37,389 bases of DNA, taken from positions 1 through 37,389 of the forward strand of contig CAMAYG010000015.1 of the NCBI GenBank assembly GCA_945862535.1, written 5' to 3'. Both the position numbers and the translations under genes were made by a program. The first letter of the stretch is position 1. Each line of letters begins with the position of its first letter. The notes below the pieces were generated by a model. That model had not been told where the DNA came from, made no database searches, and saw only the letters and a list, made by a program, of their open reading frames with translations. This DNA comes from Rickettsia typhi (GTDB lineage: Bacteria; Pseudomonadota; Alphaproteobacteria; Rickettsiales; UBA1997). Shown one piece after another: positions 1 through 8,786 of the stretch.

Positions 1-457
<457 letters not shown>

Positions 458-539
458 ATCGAGTTATGCGTAGTATAAAAACTACAAATTAAGGCTCGAG
501 ATAAACTTGAATTGAAGGATATTCTTTAATTATCAAAAT

Positions 540-688
540 GCAATGCCACCAATTGGCTTGGTGACGATAGCGGCATGGAACCACTCGATACATTCCGAAC
601 TCGCAAGTGAAACGTGCGTCGCGCCGATGGTATTTAGCCGTTAGGGTTAGTGAGAGTAGGTTATCGCCAAGCCTATTGGTGGCATTGC
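540..688 (+). other. Long processing stem around 5S rRNA
   Basis: GCAATGCCACCAAT at 540-553 is the exact reverse complement of ATTGGTGGCATTGC at 675-688. In the precursor this adds 14 base pairs directly outside the mature 5S terminal helix, making one continuous stem of about 21 bp. Such stalks are normally RNase III or RNase E processing sites; that role is inferred. The right arm is followed by TTTACATTTTAT, so it may also help end transcription. Confidence 0.7.
555..673 (+). rRNA. rrf: 5S ribosomal RNA
   Basis: About 119 bases with the 5S signature: the terminal stem GGCTTGG (555-561) pairs with CCAAGCC (667-673), and the internal CCACTCGATACATTCCGAACTC (580-601 region) is the conserved loop B/C segment. 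It sits downstream of the 23S end, as in a 23S-5S unit. Outside the mature ends a perfect 14-base inverted repeat (540-553 with 675-688) extends the terminal stem. Confidence 0.95.
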
Positions 689-704
689 TTTACATTTTAT
701 AATA

Positions 705-787
705 TTTAGACACCAATTATGCTGTCTAAAGTATTAATCTATAATCCCTTATAGATTAAAAATAAACTATATCAATGCGATATAGTT
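705..787. repeat. Three tandem short hairpins downstream of 5S
   Basis: Three perfect dyads follow one another: TTTAGACA/TGTCTAAA (705-712, 723-730, loop 10), TAATCTATA/TATAGATTA (735-743, 750-758, loop 6) and AACTATATC/GATATAGTT (765-773, 779-787, loop 5). The stems differ in sequence, so this is not one repeat copied. Possible roles are termination of the rRNA transcript or protection of its 3' end; both are inferred. Confidence 0.6.
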
Positions 788-1102
788 AGAGTTATCCTCT
801 AATCCACAAATTACCTTCCATTACTACTTCTATTTACTATTCTAAATTTAGTAAAATTCAAAATATACTATTGCCATTAGTGCAAAATAAAGAATTTCAA
901 AATCCTTACATTTAATTGTTGTTTTTTATCTATAACAAGAGATTGTTGTGTCGAAAATTTAAATCCTCAACTTTTTATCGAAAAAAAATCAAATTATCAA
1001 ATAAAATCGGGATTTACGATTTATTAGCTTGTAAATGATTTTAAATGCTTTATCTGGGCTTTATTTAGGCTCTAATTATGCTCTAATTGATTTCATTACT
1101 CT

Positions 1103-1175
1103 AGATCCTGCAACTTCGTGCAGGATGACGACGGGGGGCGGTTTTACAGCAGTAGAGAAGCCCGCTTTTGACCCT
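1103..1175. repeat. Dispersed palindromic repeat copy with tail
   Basis: AGATCCTGCAACTTCGTGCAGGATGACG starts at 1103 and folds on itself (ATCCTGCA with TGCAGGAT). The tail GCGGTTTTACAGCAGTAG and following GAAGCCCGCTTTT (1138-1170) matches GCGATTTTACGGCAATAG and GAGCCTGCTTTT at 22178-22206. The two loci therefore share an element of about 70 bases, not only the hairpin. Its GC content is higher than the surroundings. It resembles palindromic repeats seen in several endosymbiont genomes, including the Rickettsia palindromic elements in kind, though not shown to be related. Confidence 0.75.
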
Positions 1176-1627
1176 GTCGTAAATTTAGATTCCTAGTTTT
1201 ATCAATGTTTATTTTTCCTGTGCATCCAGAGCGAGCTTATTTGTCGGTGATTTTTATTCTTTTGCTGTTATTGATTTTTCTTGCCAAAATTTTTATAAGG
1301 CTAGAAAAATCGATAATTGTAAGAAGTTTTCGGCAAAAGTATATAAAAAAAGGCTTAAACTGGCTATTAGTTTAAATAAACTCGGTTAATTGGCAAGAAA
1401 TTCTGGCATATTTCTTAAGATTTATTGGCAATATTGGGGTAGTTTTGCGAAAGTGTCTTTAAGCATTGGCTTTATTACACAGTCTCTCTTCGCTACCAAC
1501 TATCTTCGAGGGCTTCGTGCAGGATAAAGCTAGGGAAATTGTCAGTAAAATACTGTTTCAAACACTTGCTTCGTTATAAACTCGGGCTAAAAGAAGTAGT
1601 GGTGCATTCGAGAAATCTCAGAAGCTT

Positions 1628-2677
1628 TTAGCTGTTATTAAAATTTCTAAAAAATATTAATTTTTCGAAATATTCTTGAGGATCTTTAATTTTTACTAGA
1701 TTTTTTTCTAATAAATCTAGGTTAGCAAAGGTTTTGTCGTTTAATCTGCTAAGAAAGAACCTTAATGCCGCCGCAATAAGCATTTTTGGTAGAATAGCAA
1801 ATTCTGATTTGGTAATTTTTCTAATCTTACTGTAAGAATCTATCATTTTACTGTATTTTTCTCTATTAAAGTCTTTTCCATCAAAGCACCAAGCATTAAT
1901 AGCTATTGCTAAATCAAAAATAAGAAAATCATTTGCCGAGAAATAAAAGTCTATAACTCCGCTAATTTTGCCATTATCATCAAAAAAAACATTATCAGGA
2001 AATAGATCTAGGTGGCATGGAGCCTCTAAAATATTTACCTCTCTAGATTCTTGCCAAACACCTTCCAATTCCTTGCAGAGTAAGTCGAGGTCTATCTTAG
2101 TACTGTTAATAGCCCCGCTGTCAAAATTCTTTATTTTATTTAATACCATCCTCCAACTGCTAACACCCATATCATTGTGGCGATACATTTCTCCTTCGTC
2201 GTGTTTTGTTCTGACGATTTCGATGCTAGCAAGATGCATTTTTGCTAAAATCTTGCCAACTTCTTGACAATTATCGACGGTTATTTGTCGATAAAGCCCA
2301 TCTGAATCTGGTTTTAAAATTTTACCTTCGATAAATTCAACAATAGTGAAGTGCTTTATTAGGTTGTTAATTTTTATCTGGCTAATTTGCTGGCAATGAA
2401 CATTTAAAATAGGCGATGGACAATTTATTTGCTGGCTTTTTAACTTATTGGTAAAGTTAAAAAAATAGGGCAGTTCTTTGGGGTTGATTCTTGATTCAAA
2501 TATTGTTAAAATATATTTTTGCTTTACTGTTTTCTGATAATTTTTAGTAATTAAGAGGTAGTTAGAATTATCAATACCTTCGATTATTTCCGTTAATTGA
2601 GTAATATCGCCGATGTTTTGGTACAGAGAGTCTATCTGGACGATATCTTGTTGATTTATTTTGGTATAAACGGCCAT
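1628..2677 (-). CDS. thrB: Homoserine kinase, ThrB type II (APH fold)
   Basis: Phosphorylates L-homoserine with ATP to O-phosphohomoserine, the step before threonine synthase, in the cytosol. The 349-residue protein starts MAVYTKINQQDI, close to the start typical of this family. It carries the family pattern throughout: EGIDNSNYLL near residue 33, SCP-like NCPSPI near 86, the kinase catalytic loop HLDLFPDNVFF near 222 and the metal-binding GVIDFYF near 240, followed by DLAIAINAWCF. These show the choline/aminoglycoside-kinase fold of alphaproteobacterial homoserine kinases rather than the GHMP type. Length is slightly above the usual 320. It stands alone on the minus strand, divergent from the cassette at 3143. 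Threonine synthesis is unusual for Rickettsiales and suggests less host dependence. Upstream there is a promoter-like pair with the -10 box ending 6 bases before ATG. Confidence 0.93.
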   Translation of the reverse strand: MAVYTKINQQDIVQIDSLYQNIGDITQLTEIIEGIDNSNYLLITKNYQKTVKQKYILTIFESRINPKELPYFFNFTNKLKSQQINCPSPILNVHCQQISQIKINNLIKHFTIVEFIEGKILKPDSDGLYRQITVDNCQEVGKILAKMHLASIEIVRTKHDEGEMYRHNDMGVSSWRMVLNKIKNFDSGAINSTKIDLDLLCKELEGVWQESREVNILEAPCHLDLFPDNVFFDDNGKISGVIDFYFSANDFLIFDLAIAINAWCFDGKDFNREKYSKMIDSYSKIRKITKSEFAILPKMLIAAALRFFLSRLNDKTFANLDLLEKNLVKIKDPQEYFEKLIFFRNFNNS

Positions 2678-2683
2678 GTTAAA

Positions 2684-2712
2684 ATTAAAATATTACTAAT
2701 AAAACAATTCAA
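2684..2712 (-). promoter_or_regulatory. Predicted thrB promoter, near-leaderless
   Basis: On the minus strand TTGAAT, a 17-base spacer and TTTAAT end 6 bases before the thrB ATG. Transcription would then start at or next to the start codon, and no Shine-Dalgarno sequence is present between. In AT-rich DNA such matches arise by chance, so this is tentative. Confidence 0.35.
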
Positions 2713-3087
2713 AAGTTATTATCAGCTTATCTGTTAAAAACTATTATTCAATCATTAATATCGGCAACCCCAGCCTCTTTTACTTAGTTTTGTGTGTCAA
2801 AAACAATGACAAATTTATTTTTATAAAAAAAGCTTGCAAAAAACAAAGTAAATTATTTTAATGCTTAAATTAAAAGCAATGCTTTAACTTAGTTTATATG
2901 GTAAAATGTTTTATAAAAGTAAAATCTTACTATATAAAATACCGAGTTAATGCTTGAATTTTAAGTAGCAAAGACTGTTTAGGTACAATATATGGCATAA
3001 GTTTTAAAGCTTTTCAATGTATCTATTGATTATATCTTCTGCATTACCAATTTTATAATAGCTGTTTTATTAAAATATCTATTTAAA

Positions 3088-3121
3088 TATTTTACTTTGT
3101 CTAATTTTGTAAAGTAAAATA
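3088..3121. promoter_or_regulatory. Perfect 11-bp dyad upstream of the acyltransferase gene
   Basis: TATTTTACTTT (3088-3098) and AAAGTAAAATA (3111-3121) are exact reverse complements separated by 12 bases, ending 21 bases before the ATG at 3143. The right arm contains TAAAAT (3115-3120), a plausible -10 box with TAAGTTAAAAA leader after it. A protein bound here would block the promoter; alternatively the RNA could form a 5' hairpin. No lux-box sequence is seen. Confidence 0.45.
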
Positions 3122-3142
3122 TTACCAGATTTAAGTTAAAAA

Positions 3143-3808
3143 ATGAATTTTACCAATCAAGCAAAACCGCTTCCGTTGTTGGAGCCAGTCAATAACCAGC
3201 AAATAGTTGGTGAAGATTATTTTTTTCACTTTACGGCAAGTAAAACAGGAGACTTGAATAATTTGCCAGAAAATTTTGTAATCACTTTTACCAAGGATAA
3301 ATCTATTCTAAGTAAATATTATCAAATGAGGGTTGATTATTTAGAAAATTATACCGAATTTGTTGACTATAAACTTGGCGAGTCCGAGCTGGATCGTAAT
3401 TCGTTAATTGTGGCTATATTAAACGAAGATTCCGAGCTTGTTGGGGCCGCTCGCTACACTCCTGCCGATGCCCTGCATCTTTCCAATGCTAACCAAGTTA
3501 AATATAATTTCACAGTGACAGATTTTTTGCGGCAAAGCGGTTTTACCGACATTTCAAGAATTTTTGAAATTTCGGCATTGCTAATTACTCCGAAATATTA
3601 TAACTACAATTTAACCAAAACAGTCTTTGATTTTTGTTGCAATTTTGCAAAAAGCCATAATTATGATTATTTCGTAGGTTTTGCAGATAGAGTCCGCTGT
3701 CGCTATTATGTAAAAGTATTAAGAAGCTTAGGTTTTTCACCTTCAATTATCAACAAACCTTGTGTTGGAGGTGGAGTTTATTGCTTAATTAACCCCCTGA
3801 AAAAATAA
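3143..3808 (+). CDS. GNAT-fold acyltransferase, autoinducer-synthase / N-acyl amino acid synthase-like
   Basis: A 221-residue cytosolic protein with no signal peptide or membrane segment. The layout matches LuxI/FeeM-like members of the GNAT superfamily: an N-terminal ILSKYYQMRVDYLENYTEF (cf. R..Vy...), then ESELDRNSLIVAILNEDSELVGAARYTP (core strands with a GxxR-like GAARY near residue 101), then DISRIFEISALLI (position of the conserved E/R strand), and a C-terminal DYFVGFADRVRCRYYVKVLRSLGF helix-strand. These enzymes join an acyl chain from acyl-ACP or acyl-CoA to an amino compound, giving signals or lipids. Substrate cannot be told from sequence. It is the first gene of a tight cassette: the stop is 2 bases before the TonB-dependent receptor start. 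A plain GNAT acetyltransferase is the alternative. Confidence 0.6.
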   Translation: MNFTNQAKPLPLLEPVNNQQIVGEDYFFHFTASKTGDLNNLPENFVITFTKDKSILSKYYQMRVDYLENYTEFVDYKLGESELDRNSLIVAILNEDSELVGAARYTPADALHLSNANQVKYNFTVTDFLRQSGFTDISRIFEISALLITPKYYNYNLTKTVFDFCCNFAKSHNYDYFVGFADRVRCRYYVKVLRSLGFSPSIINKPCVGGGVYCLINPLKK

Positions 3809-3810
3809 TC

Positions 3811-5952
3811 ATGATTTATTCTAGAAGTGTTTTTTATATTGTTTTTTGTTGCCTTTTTTATTTATTATTAGAGCCTCGTGATTTGTTAGCAAGTAACAAT
3901 ATTAACAAAAGCAGACACTCTGGCAGTAAAAAAATTCTGACCAATAAAAATGATTCCAATCTAATTTCTACTAACAAAGAAGATGGTTCAAAAAAAGATT
4001 TAACTGTTAACGAAAAAATCGAAAAATCTAAGATACAAAACAAATACTTGCTCTCTAATTTCGATTTCGATCAAAGCTTCTACTCTATTTCTAAGAAAAA
4101 GGAGAATTCTTTTGATGCTTCTAGTTCAAATTACACACTAACTTCGGAAGATATTCGTAGGTCTGGGGCAACTTCAGTTGCCGAATCTCTAAGGCTTGTT
4201 CCTGGTTTGCAAGTGGCAAGAATCGACGGAAATAAATGGGCTATTAGCTCTAGAGGGTTTAACCGCCAGTACTCAAATAAGTTGCTGATTATGGTGGACG
4301 GTAGAATTGTCTATACTCCATTGTTCTCTGGTGCCTATTACGATACTATAGATTACAACCTTAATGATATAGAAAAAATTGAAGTTGTTAAGGGGTCTGG
4401 CGGAGCCTTGTGGGGTTACAATGCCATCAACGGAATTATTAATATTGTAACTAAAAACACCGCTCAAACCAAGGGCTTTTATTCTTCGCAAATTTTAGGA
4501 AATTACGACAAATCTATTACGGAAGTTCGTTATGGCGACAAAACAAAAGATGGTAATTATCGATTATATTTCAAAAATACCCAAAGAGATTCTCTTAAAA
4601 GCCATTCAACGAAGTTAGATAATAACGATGATTTAACTTACAATAGAGTTGGTTTTCGTAAAGATAGCAATTACAATAACGAAACTAGCATGCAACTTTC
4701 TGGTGAAGTTTCTCAAGGAAGTTCTAATAATTTTATGAGCCCAGTAGAAGTTAATCAAAAGAAATCTACGGGAGCATTCGTTAATCTGGCTATTGAAAAA
4801 AATCTCTCTAAGTTTTCGAGTCTTAATTTTAACTCTTATTTAGATTACAGTAGCTTTAAAAAGACAATTATCGATTATAGTTTAGTTACTCTTAATACCA
4901 ACTTTCAGCACTTTTACCAACTCAACAGAGATAAGCAAATTGCTTGGGGAGGTGAGTATATTCAATTTTTTGACCAAACAAGATCTAATTATATTAACGA
5001 TAATGGGGTAGTCTACAGCCCCTTAGTTTACAACCCGAACAAGCTAAATAACAATATTCTTAGCACTTTTGTTCAGAGTAAAAACTTCTTTTTTGATCAA
5101 AATTTATTAGTTTCTATTGGCTCTAAATTTCTTTATAATAATTACACCAATTTTGATTGGCAGCCAAATATTAATGCCTCTTATTTTCCTAGTGATAATC
5201 AAACAATTTGGGCCGCAGTTTCTAGGGTGTCTCGTATTCCGACTAGGGGAGAAGATAGCTTGAATATCCAGACCAAAATTGGCAATTCTTATGCAACGAT
5301 TCAAAGGGGAAGTTCTGGATTTGATAATGAAGAGTTAATTTCTTATGAGGCGGGTTATCGACTCAAGCCAACAAGGAAGATAATGTTTGATTTTAGTACT
5401 TTTTATAATCAATATACCAAATTAAGAACATTCGAGCCAGATTCTAGTGGCAGTTTGACAATAGACAACCTTGGATACGGTGAATCTCTGGGTTTTGAGG
5501 CAACTGCAAAATGGCAAGCTGCGCATAATTTAAAAATAGAAGCGAACTACGATTATTTGAAATTAAATCTCGGTATCAAGCCTTATTCTTTCGATAGTTC
5601 TTCCGCATTAAACCCTAACGATGGCTTAGAGGTTGCCGAAGGGCTCTCTCCTAAGCATCAAGCAAAGATAAAAATCTTTTATAATCCAACCAAAAAAATC
5701 GAACTAGATAATATTTTCTATTTTGTTGGTAATTTAAATAAGGGCGATAGCAATAACCACAAGTCTTCAGGCATATCATCTTATGTTCGTTTTGACACTA
5801 GAGTGGCTTATTTATTTAATTCCAATTTTGATCTCGCTCTAACGATACAAAATGCTCTCAATCAAAAGCATGTTGAGTTTCGTAAGCCAATGTTTGGAGA
5901 AAATGCTGTTGTCGGTAGGTATTATTATCTTAAGGCATCTCTGCAATATTAA
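3811..5952 (+). CDS. TonB-dependent outer membrane receptor
   Basis: 713 residues. An N-terminal signal sequence (hydrophobic stretch at about residues 6-28, SRSVFYIVFCCLFYLLL) is followed by a low-complexity Lys/Asn linker, a plug domain (about 105-215, with ESLRLVPGLQVARIDG, RGFNRQYSNKLLIMVDGR and IEKIEVVKGSGGALWGYNA, then NGIINIVTK), and a beta-barrel ending in an aromatic residue (GRYYYLKASLQY). The family imports siderophores, cobalamin, nickel or oligomers, or relays surface signals, using energy from TonB-ExbB-ExbD. The ligand is not evident; no clear TonB box was identified. It is 2 bases downstream of the acyltransferase and followed by YfiR-like and HPt genes, so a sensory role is possible. 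TonB-dependent receptors are uncommon in Rickettsiales. Confidence 0.9.
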   Translation: MIYSRSVFYIVFCCLFYLLLEPRDLLASNNINKSRHSGSKKILTNKNDSNLISTNKEDGSKKDLTVNEKIEKSKIQNKYLLSNFDFDQSFYSISKKKENSFDASSSNYTLTSEDIRRSGATSVAESLRLVPGLQVARIDGNKWAISSRGFNRQYSNKLLIMVDGRIVYTPLFSGAYYDTIDYNLNDIEKIEVVKGSGGALWGYNAINGIINIVTKNTAQTKGFYSSQILGNYDKSITEVRYGDKTKDGNYRLYFKNTQRDSLKSHSTKLDNNDDLTYNRVGFRKDSNYNNETSMQLSGEVSQGSSNNFMSPVEVNQKKSTGAFVNLAIEKNLSKFSSLNFNSYLDYSSFKKTIIDYSLVTLNTNFQHFYQLNRDKQIAWGGEYIQFFDQTRSNYINDNGVVYSPLVYNPNKLNNNILSTFVQSKNFFFDQNLLVSIGSKFLYNNYTNFDWQPNINASYFPSDNQTIWAAVSRVSRIPTRGEDSLNIQTKIGNSYATIQRGSSGFDNEELISYEAGYRLKPTRKIMFDFSTFYNQYTKLRTFEPDSSGSLTIDNLGYGESLGFEATAKWQAAHNLKIEANYDYLKLNLGIKPYSFDSSSALNPNDGLEVAEGLSPKHQAKIKIFYNPTKKIELDNIFYFVGNLNKGDSNNHKSSGISSYVRFDTRVAYLFNSNFDLALTIQNALNQKHVEFRKPMFGENAVVGRYYYLKASLQY

Positions 5953-6021
5953 GTTTCTATCTAATTTAAATTTCAATTGATATTGGTATATGCTTGTTTT
6001 GTTAATGATTACAATAGCCGA

Positions 6022-6528
6022 ATGATTATCTTTGTTAAAAATAAACAACAGAGTTTTATTTGTCTACTTTGCTTCATTTTTTTTGCAATGCAAAATAATG
6101 TTGCATTTGCAGAAAATAAATATAACATTGCGACTGTAAAGGTTATAGAAGAAATTGCCGAAGCTTCTAAGAACGGTAGGGGCAAGGTAATTTGTGTCTA
6201 TGGAAGTGACAGGGTTGCCGAGCTACTAATCAGCAATAATTCAAATGTCATCAGTTTTAGCAATAAAACAGATTTCGATAAAGTTGAAAATTGCAAGTTG
6301 ATTTATTTTGGCCTAGATCGCACCAGAACAATTCGCACCGATCTCGATAAATTTCAACGACAGCAAATTGTAACAATATCAACTATCGAAGATTTTATTG
6401 ATATTGGGGGCATTGTCGAGTTGCAAAGTGGAAGAAAGAAGCTTGAGGTTATTATTAACTCTCACCTTCTTGCTAAAAAAAACATTCAGCTTAGTAAGCT
6501 ATTCTTTGAATATGTCGATAATAATTAA
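6022..6528 (+). CDS. YfiR family (DUF4154) periplasmic protein
   Basis: 168 residues from the ATG at 6022, which gives a good signal peptide (FICLLCFIFFAMQNNVAFA, cleavage after AFA near residue 30); an upstream TTG at 5977 would add 15 residues with no sense. The mature part follows the YfiR pattern: GKVICVYGSDRVAELL, a central CKLIYFGLDRT strand, QQIVTISTIEDFIDIGGIVEL, and the ending RKKLEVIINSHLLAKKNIQLSKLFF, which parallels the family's RFEINL..A...GL.iSS.LL. YfiR represses the inner-membrane diguanylate cyclase YfiN in Pseudomonas; relatives sit beside TonB-dependent receptors and kinases. No cyclase is present in the window, so its target is unknown. It lies 69 bases after the receptor and 11 before the HPt gene. 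Confidence 0.75.
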   Translation: MIIFVKNKQQSFICLLCFIFFAMQNNVAFAENKYNIATVKVIEEIAEASKNGRGKVICVYGSDRVAELLISNNSNVISFSNKTDFDKVENCKLIYFGLDRTRTIRTDLDKFQRQQIVTISTIEDFIDIGGIVELQSGRKKLEVIINSHLLAKKNIQLSKLFFEYVDNN

Positions 6529-6539
6529 ATGTTAGTAAA

Positions 6540-6890
6540 ATGAGCCAAGAACTAGCTATACTCGATGTTGAATTTTTTAATTCTATTGTAGATAACGATA
6601 CTGAATTTCGTAACGAACTATTTGCAATTTTTAAAGAAAGCTCGGCATCTAACTTGCAAAAAATGGTCAACTCTCTCGAGAGCGATGACTTTTCTTATTG
6701 GTATGCCGCAGCGCATGCCTTCAAAGGTGCGACTTCTTCTATTGGTGCTTTTGCTTTGGCGGCAAGCTTAGAAAAAGCTCAGCAGGCAATAGATAAAAGC
6801 TATCAAGAAAAATCTTTAATATTAGCAGAAATTCAGCAAAAATATTCTATTTTAATTAAAACTTTAGAAGAGATTGAAAGTCAAAAGTAA
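6540..6890 (+). CDS. Stand-alone histidine phosphotransfer (HPt) protein
   Basis: 116 residues. The HPt signature WYAAAHAFKGATSSIGA carries the phospho-accepting His59 and the following Lys-Gly of the four-helix bundle. N-terminal FRNELFAIFKESSASNLQKM and the C-terminal helix complete the fold. HPt proteins pass a phosphate between a hybrid histidine kinase and a response regulator (as with ChpT, Ypd1 or ArcB-HPt). No kinase or receiver domain occurs in the window, so both partners must be encoded elsewhere. The gene starts 11 bases after the YfiR-like gene and is the last of the 3143-6890 cassette. The AAAATGAGC start has no Shine-Dalgarno sequence. Confidence 0.85.
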   Translation: MSQELAILDVEFFNSIVDNDTEFRNELFAIFKESSASNLQKMVNSLESDDFSYWYAAAHAFKGATSSIGAFALAASLEKAQQAIDKSYQEKSLILAEIQQKYSILIKTLEEIESQK

Positions 6891-6967
6891 AAAATTGCTA
6901 ATTAATCAGATTATCTAAAATATTTCACTTACTTTATTTTATATTATTTTTAAGGCACGAGCCACTT

Positions 6968-8713
6968 ATGCTACTATTTTTATCGATCAAAAATTTTCTT
7001 CTTATCAAAAAGGCAGAACTAGATTTTGTAACTGATTCTTTTACAAAAAATAATACCAAAAAAGGTAATTTGGTAATTGTTAGCGGTGAGACAGGATCGG
7101 GAAAATCAATACTTCTCGAGGCTATTTCTTTAGTTGTCGGCTATGGCAAGGCTGGAAAGTCTTTAGTCGGTAGATTTGCCGATGCTTTTGAGTTATTTGC
7201 CGAATTCGACATTTCTAGCAATGACGAATGTCTTAAACTTCTTGCTAGCTACCACATTGACAATATTTACGAAAACGACAAATATAAGGTAGTTATTCGT
7301 AGAATTTGCAACAGTTCTGGAGCGGGTAAAATTTATATTAACGACTCTGTGGTAAGTGTCTCAACCTTAGAAAAGATTGGCTCTAGCCTATTAGAAATCA
7401 ATGCTCAACATTCTCAAATTCGCCTATTTAATAAAGATTTTCAAAGAAAAATAATCGACGATTTTGCTAATAATCATTTACTGCTGAAAGATATCAGGGG
7501 GCTATTTATACAAATGGCCGAAATAGATCGTAAAATCAAAGACTTCGCCAGGGAGAAAGAGCAAAAAGAAAAAGATAAGCACTATCTAAGTTACATTATC
7601 AAAGAAATTAGCGATGCCAAGATTCAGGAAAACGAAGAAGAAAGCCTTATTTTGCAAAAAAGCCAAATTGCCAATGCCACCAAATCAATCAATCTGCTAG
7701 AAACCATAAATAAACAAATTTTGCAATCTGTTCTGTGTTTAAGTGAGGCAGAAAAGGCAATTGGTCGTAATTATCAAGTGATAGAAGAAAGTTTCATGGG
7801 TTCCGATATCGTCGATTCCGATATAAAAAATGTTGAAGAACTGACAAGGGCAATTGAAGATAAAATTAACAGCCTAGAGAAGGTTTCTACTGCTTTTACC
7901 AAGAAAATTCGATACATCAAGGCTATTGATACAAATATTAGCGAAATAGAAGAGCGGCTTTTTATTATTCGCAATTTAAGCAGGAAGTTTAATTGCCAGT
8001 CTTTTAAATTAAACGAGATTCTTGGCGATGCAAAAGCTAAGTTGTTGATTTTAGAGGGTGAAGAGCAGGGTTTTCAGCATCTAATAGCAGAAAAGCAAGA
8101 TCTGTTGTTGGTTTATCAAGATCTGTCTAGTCGTGTTTCGGCAAGCAGAATTGAAGCCGGCAAAATAGTGGCAAAATTAGTTGAAAAAGAGTTGCAGTTT
8201 TTAAAAATGCCAAATGCCAAATTTGTCATAGACATAACTCGCAGAAGCGAAACGATAGATAGTTACTTTGCTGATGGCAATGATGATGTTAAGTTTCTTA
8301 GTGCCATTAACGATGACAGGCTGATTGAAATAAGCAAAGTTGCCTCTGGTGGCGAAATTTCCCGCTTTCTTTTGGCAATAAAAGTGGCTTTGTTGGAGTC
8401 TAATTCTGTGCCAACAATCTTATTTGATGAAATCGACAGCGGAGTTGGTGGCAATACCGCTAGCGCAATCGGCGGTAAATTATCTTTGCTAGCAAGCAAG
8501 TTTCAGCTGTTGGTAGTAACTCACCAGCCTCAGATTGCCGCAAAAGCCGATTGTCATTTTGCCATATCTAAAAAACTAGAGGGCGATTCTATGGCAAGCT
8601 ATATACAGCAATTGAATCGAGATGAATGCTCTCACGAAGTAGCGAGAATGCTTGCTGGAGAGGTTGTAACCCCAGAAGCGGTAGCGGCGGCTAAAAAACT
8701 AATATTTGACTAA
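6968..8713 (+). CDS. recN: DNA repair protein RecN
   Basis: SMC-like ATPase of double-strand-break repair. 581 residues, a little longer than the usual 550. Walker A GETGSGKS is at residues 40-47 in IVSGETGSGKSILLEAI; a long central coiled coil (about 170-400) follows; the C-terminal half has the ABC signature region VASGGEISRFLLAIK (about 455-470), Walker B TILFDEIDSGVGG and the H-loop VVTHQPQIAAKA. This combination is diagnostic for RecN. It lies 77 bases after the HPt gene, so it may or may not be in that transcript. Two small hairpins follow the stop. Start ATG fits the family's N-terminus (L..L.IkNFlLI). Confidence 0.95.
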   Translation: MLLFLSIKNFLLIKKAELDFVTDSFTKNNTKKGNLVIVSGETGSGKSILLEAISLVVGYGKAGKSLVGRFADAFELFAEFDISSNDECLKLLASYHIDNIYENDKYKVVIRRICNSSGAGKIYINDSVVSVSTLEKIGSSLLEINAQHSQIRLFNKDFQRKIIDDFANNHLLLKDIRGLFIQMAEIDRKIKDFAREKEQKEKDKHYLSYIIKEISDAKIQENEEESLILQKSQIANATKSINLLETINKQILQSVLCLSEAEKAIGRNYQVIEESFMGSDIVDSDIKNVEELTRAIEDKINSLEKVSTAFTKKIRYIKAIDTNISEIEERLFIIRNLSRKFNCQSFKLNEILGDAKAKLLILEGEEQGFQHLIAEKQDLLLVYQDLSSRVSASRIEAGKIVAKLVEKELQFLKMPNAKFVIDITRRSETIDSYFADGNDDVKFLSAINDDRLIEISKVASGGEISRFLLAIKVALLESNSVPTILFDEIDSGVGGNTASAIGGKLSLLASKFQLLVVTHQPQIAAKADCHFAISKKLEGDSMASYIQQLNRDECSHEVARMLAGEVVTPEAVAAAKKLIFD

Positions 8714-8750
8714 AGCTTGCAAAAAGCTTACGGCTCTATATAAATAGAGC
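8713..8750 (+). terminator. Tandem hairpins after recN
   Basis: AAGCTT (8713-8718) pairs with AAGCTT (8724-8729), and GCTCTA (8733-8738) pairs with TAGAGC (8745-8750, loop of 6). The second is followed by ATTTGACGAAAATT, not a real T tract, so termination would be weak. They may instead be processing sites between recN and the next gene. Confidence 0.35.
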
Positions 8751-8786
8751 ATTTGACGAAAATTAATAATTTAAATAATAATAATT

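Larger units (their letters stand above)
690..1627. other. Gene-free stretch after 5S: hairpins and dispersed repeat
   Basis: I see no convincing gene here. It holds three tandem perfect hairpins (705-787), AT-rich sequence without coding character (about 800-1100), one copy of the palindromic dispersed repeat with a conserved tail (1103-1175), and a degenerate half copy near 1507-1525. The segment near 1250-1450 is rich in TTGCCAA-type words but has no open frame of note. Confidence 0.6.
2678..3142. other. Divergent intergenic region, thrB / acyltransferase cassette
   Basis: 465 bases without a gene between two outward-facing genes. The word AAAGTAAA occurs at 2845-2852, 2916-2923 and 3111-3118, the last within a perfect 11-base dyad. 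The region is very AT-rich, so part of this may be chance. It should contain the promoters of both units. Confidence 0.5.
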
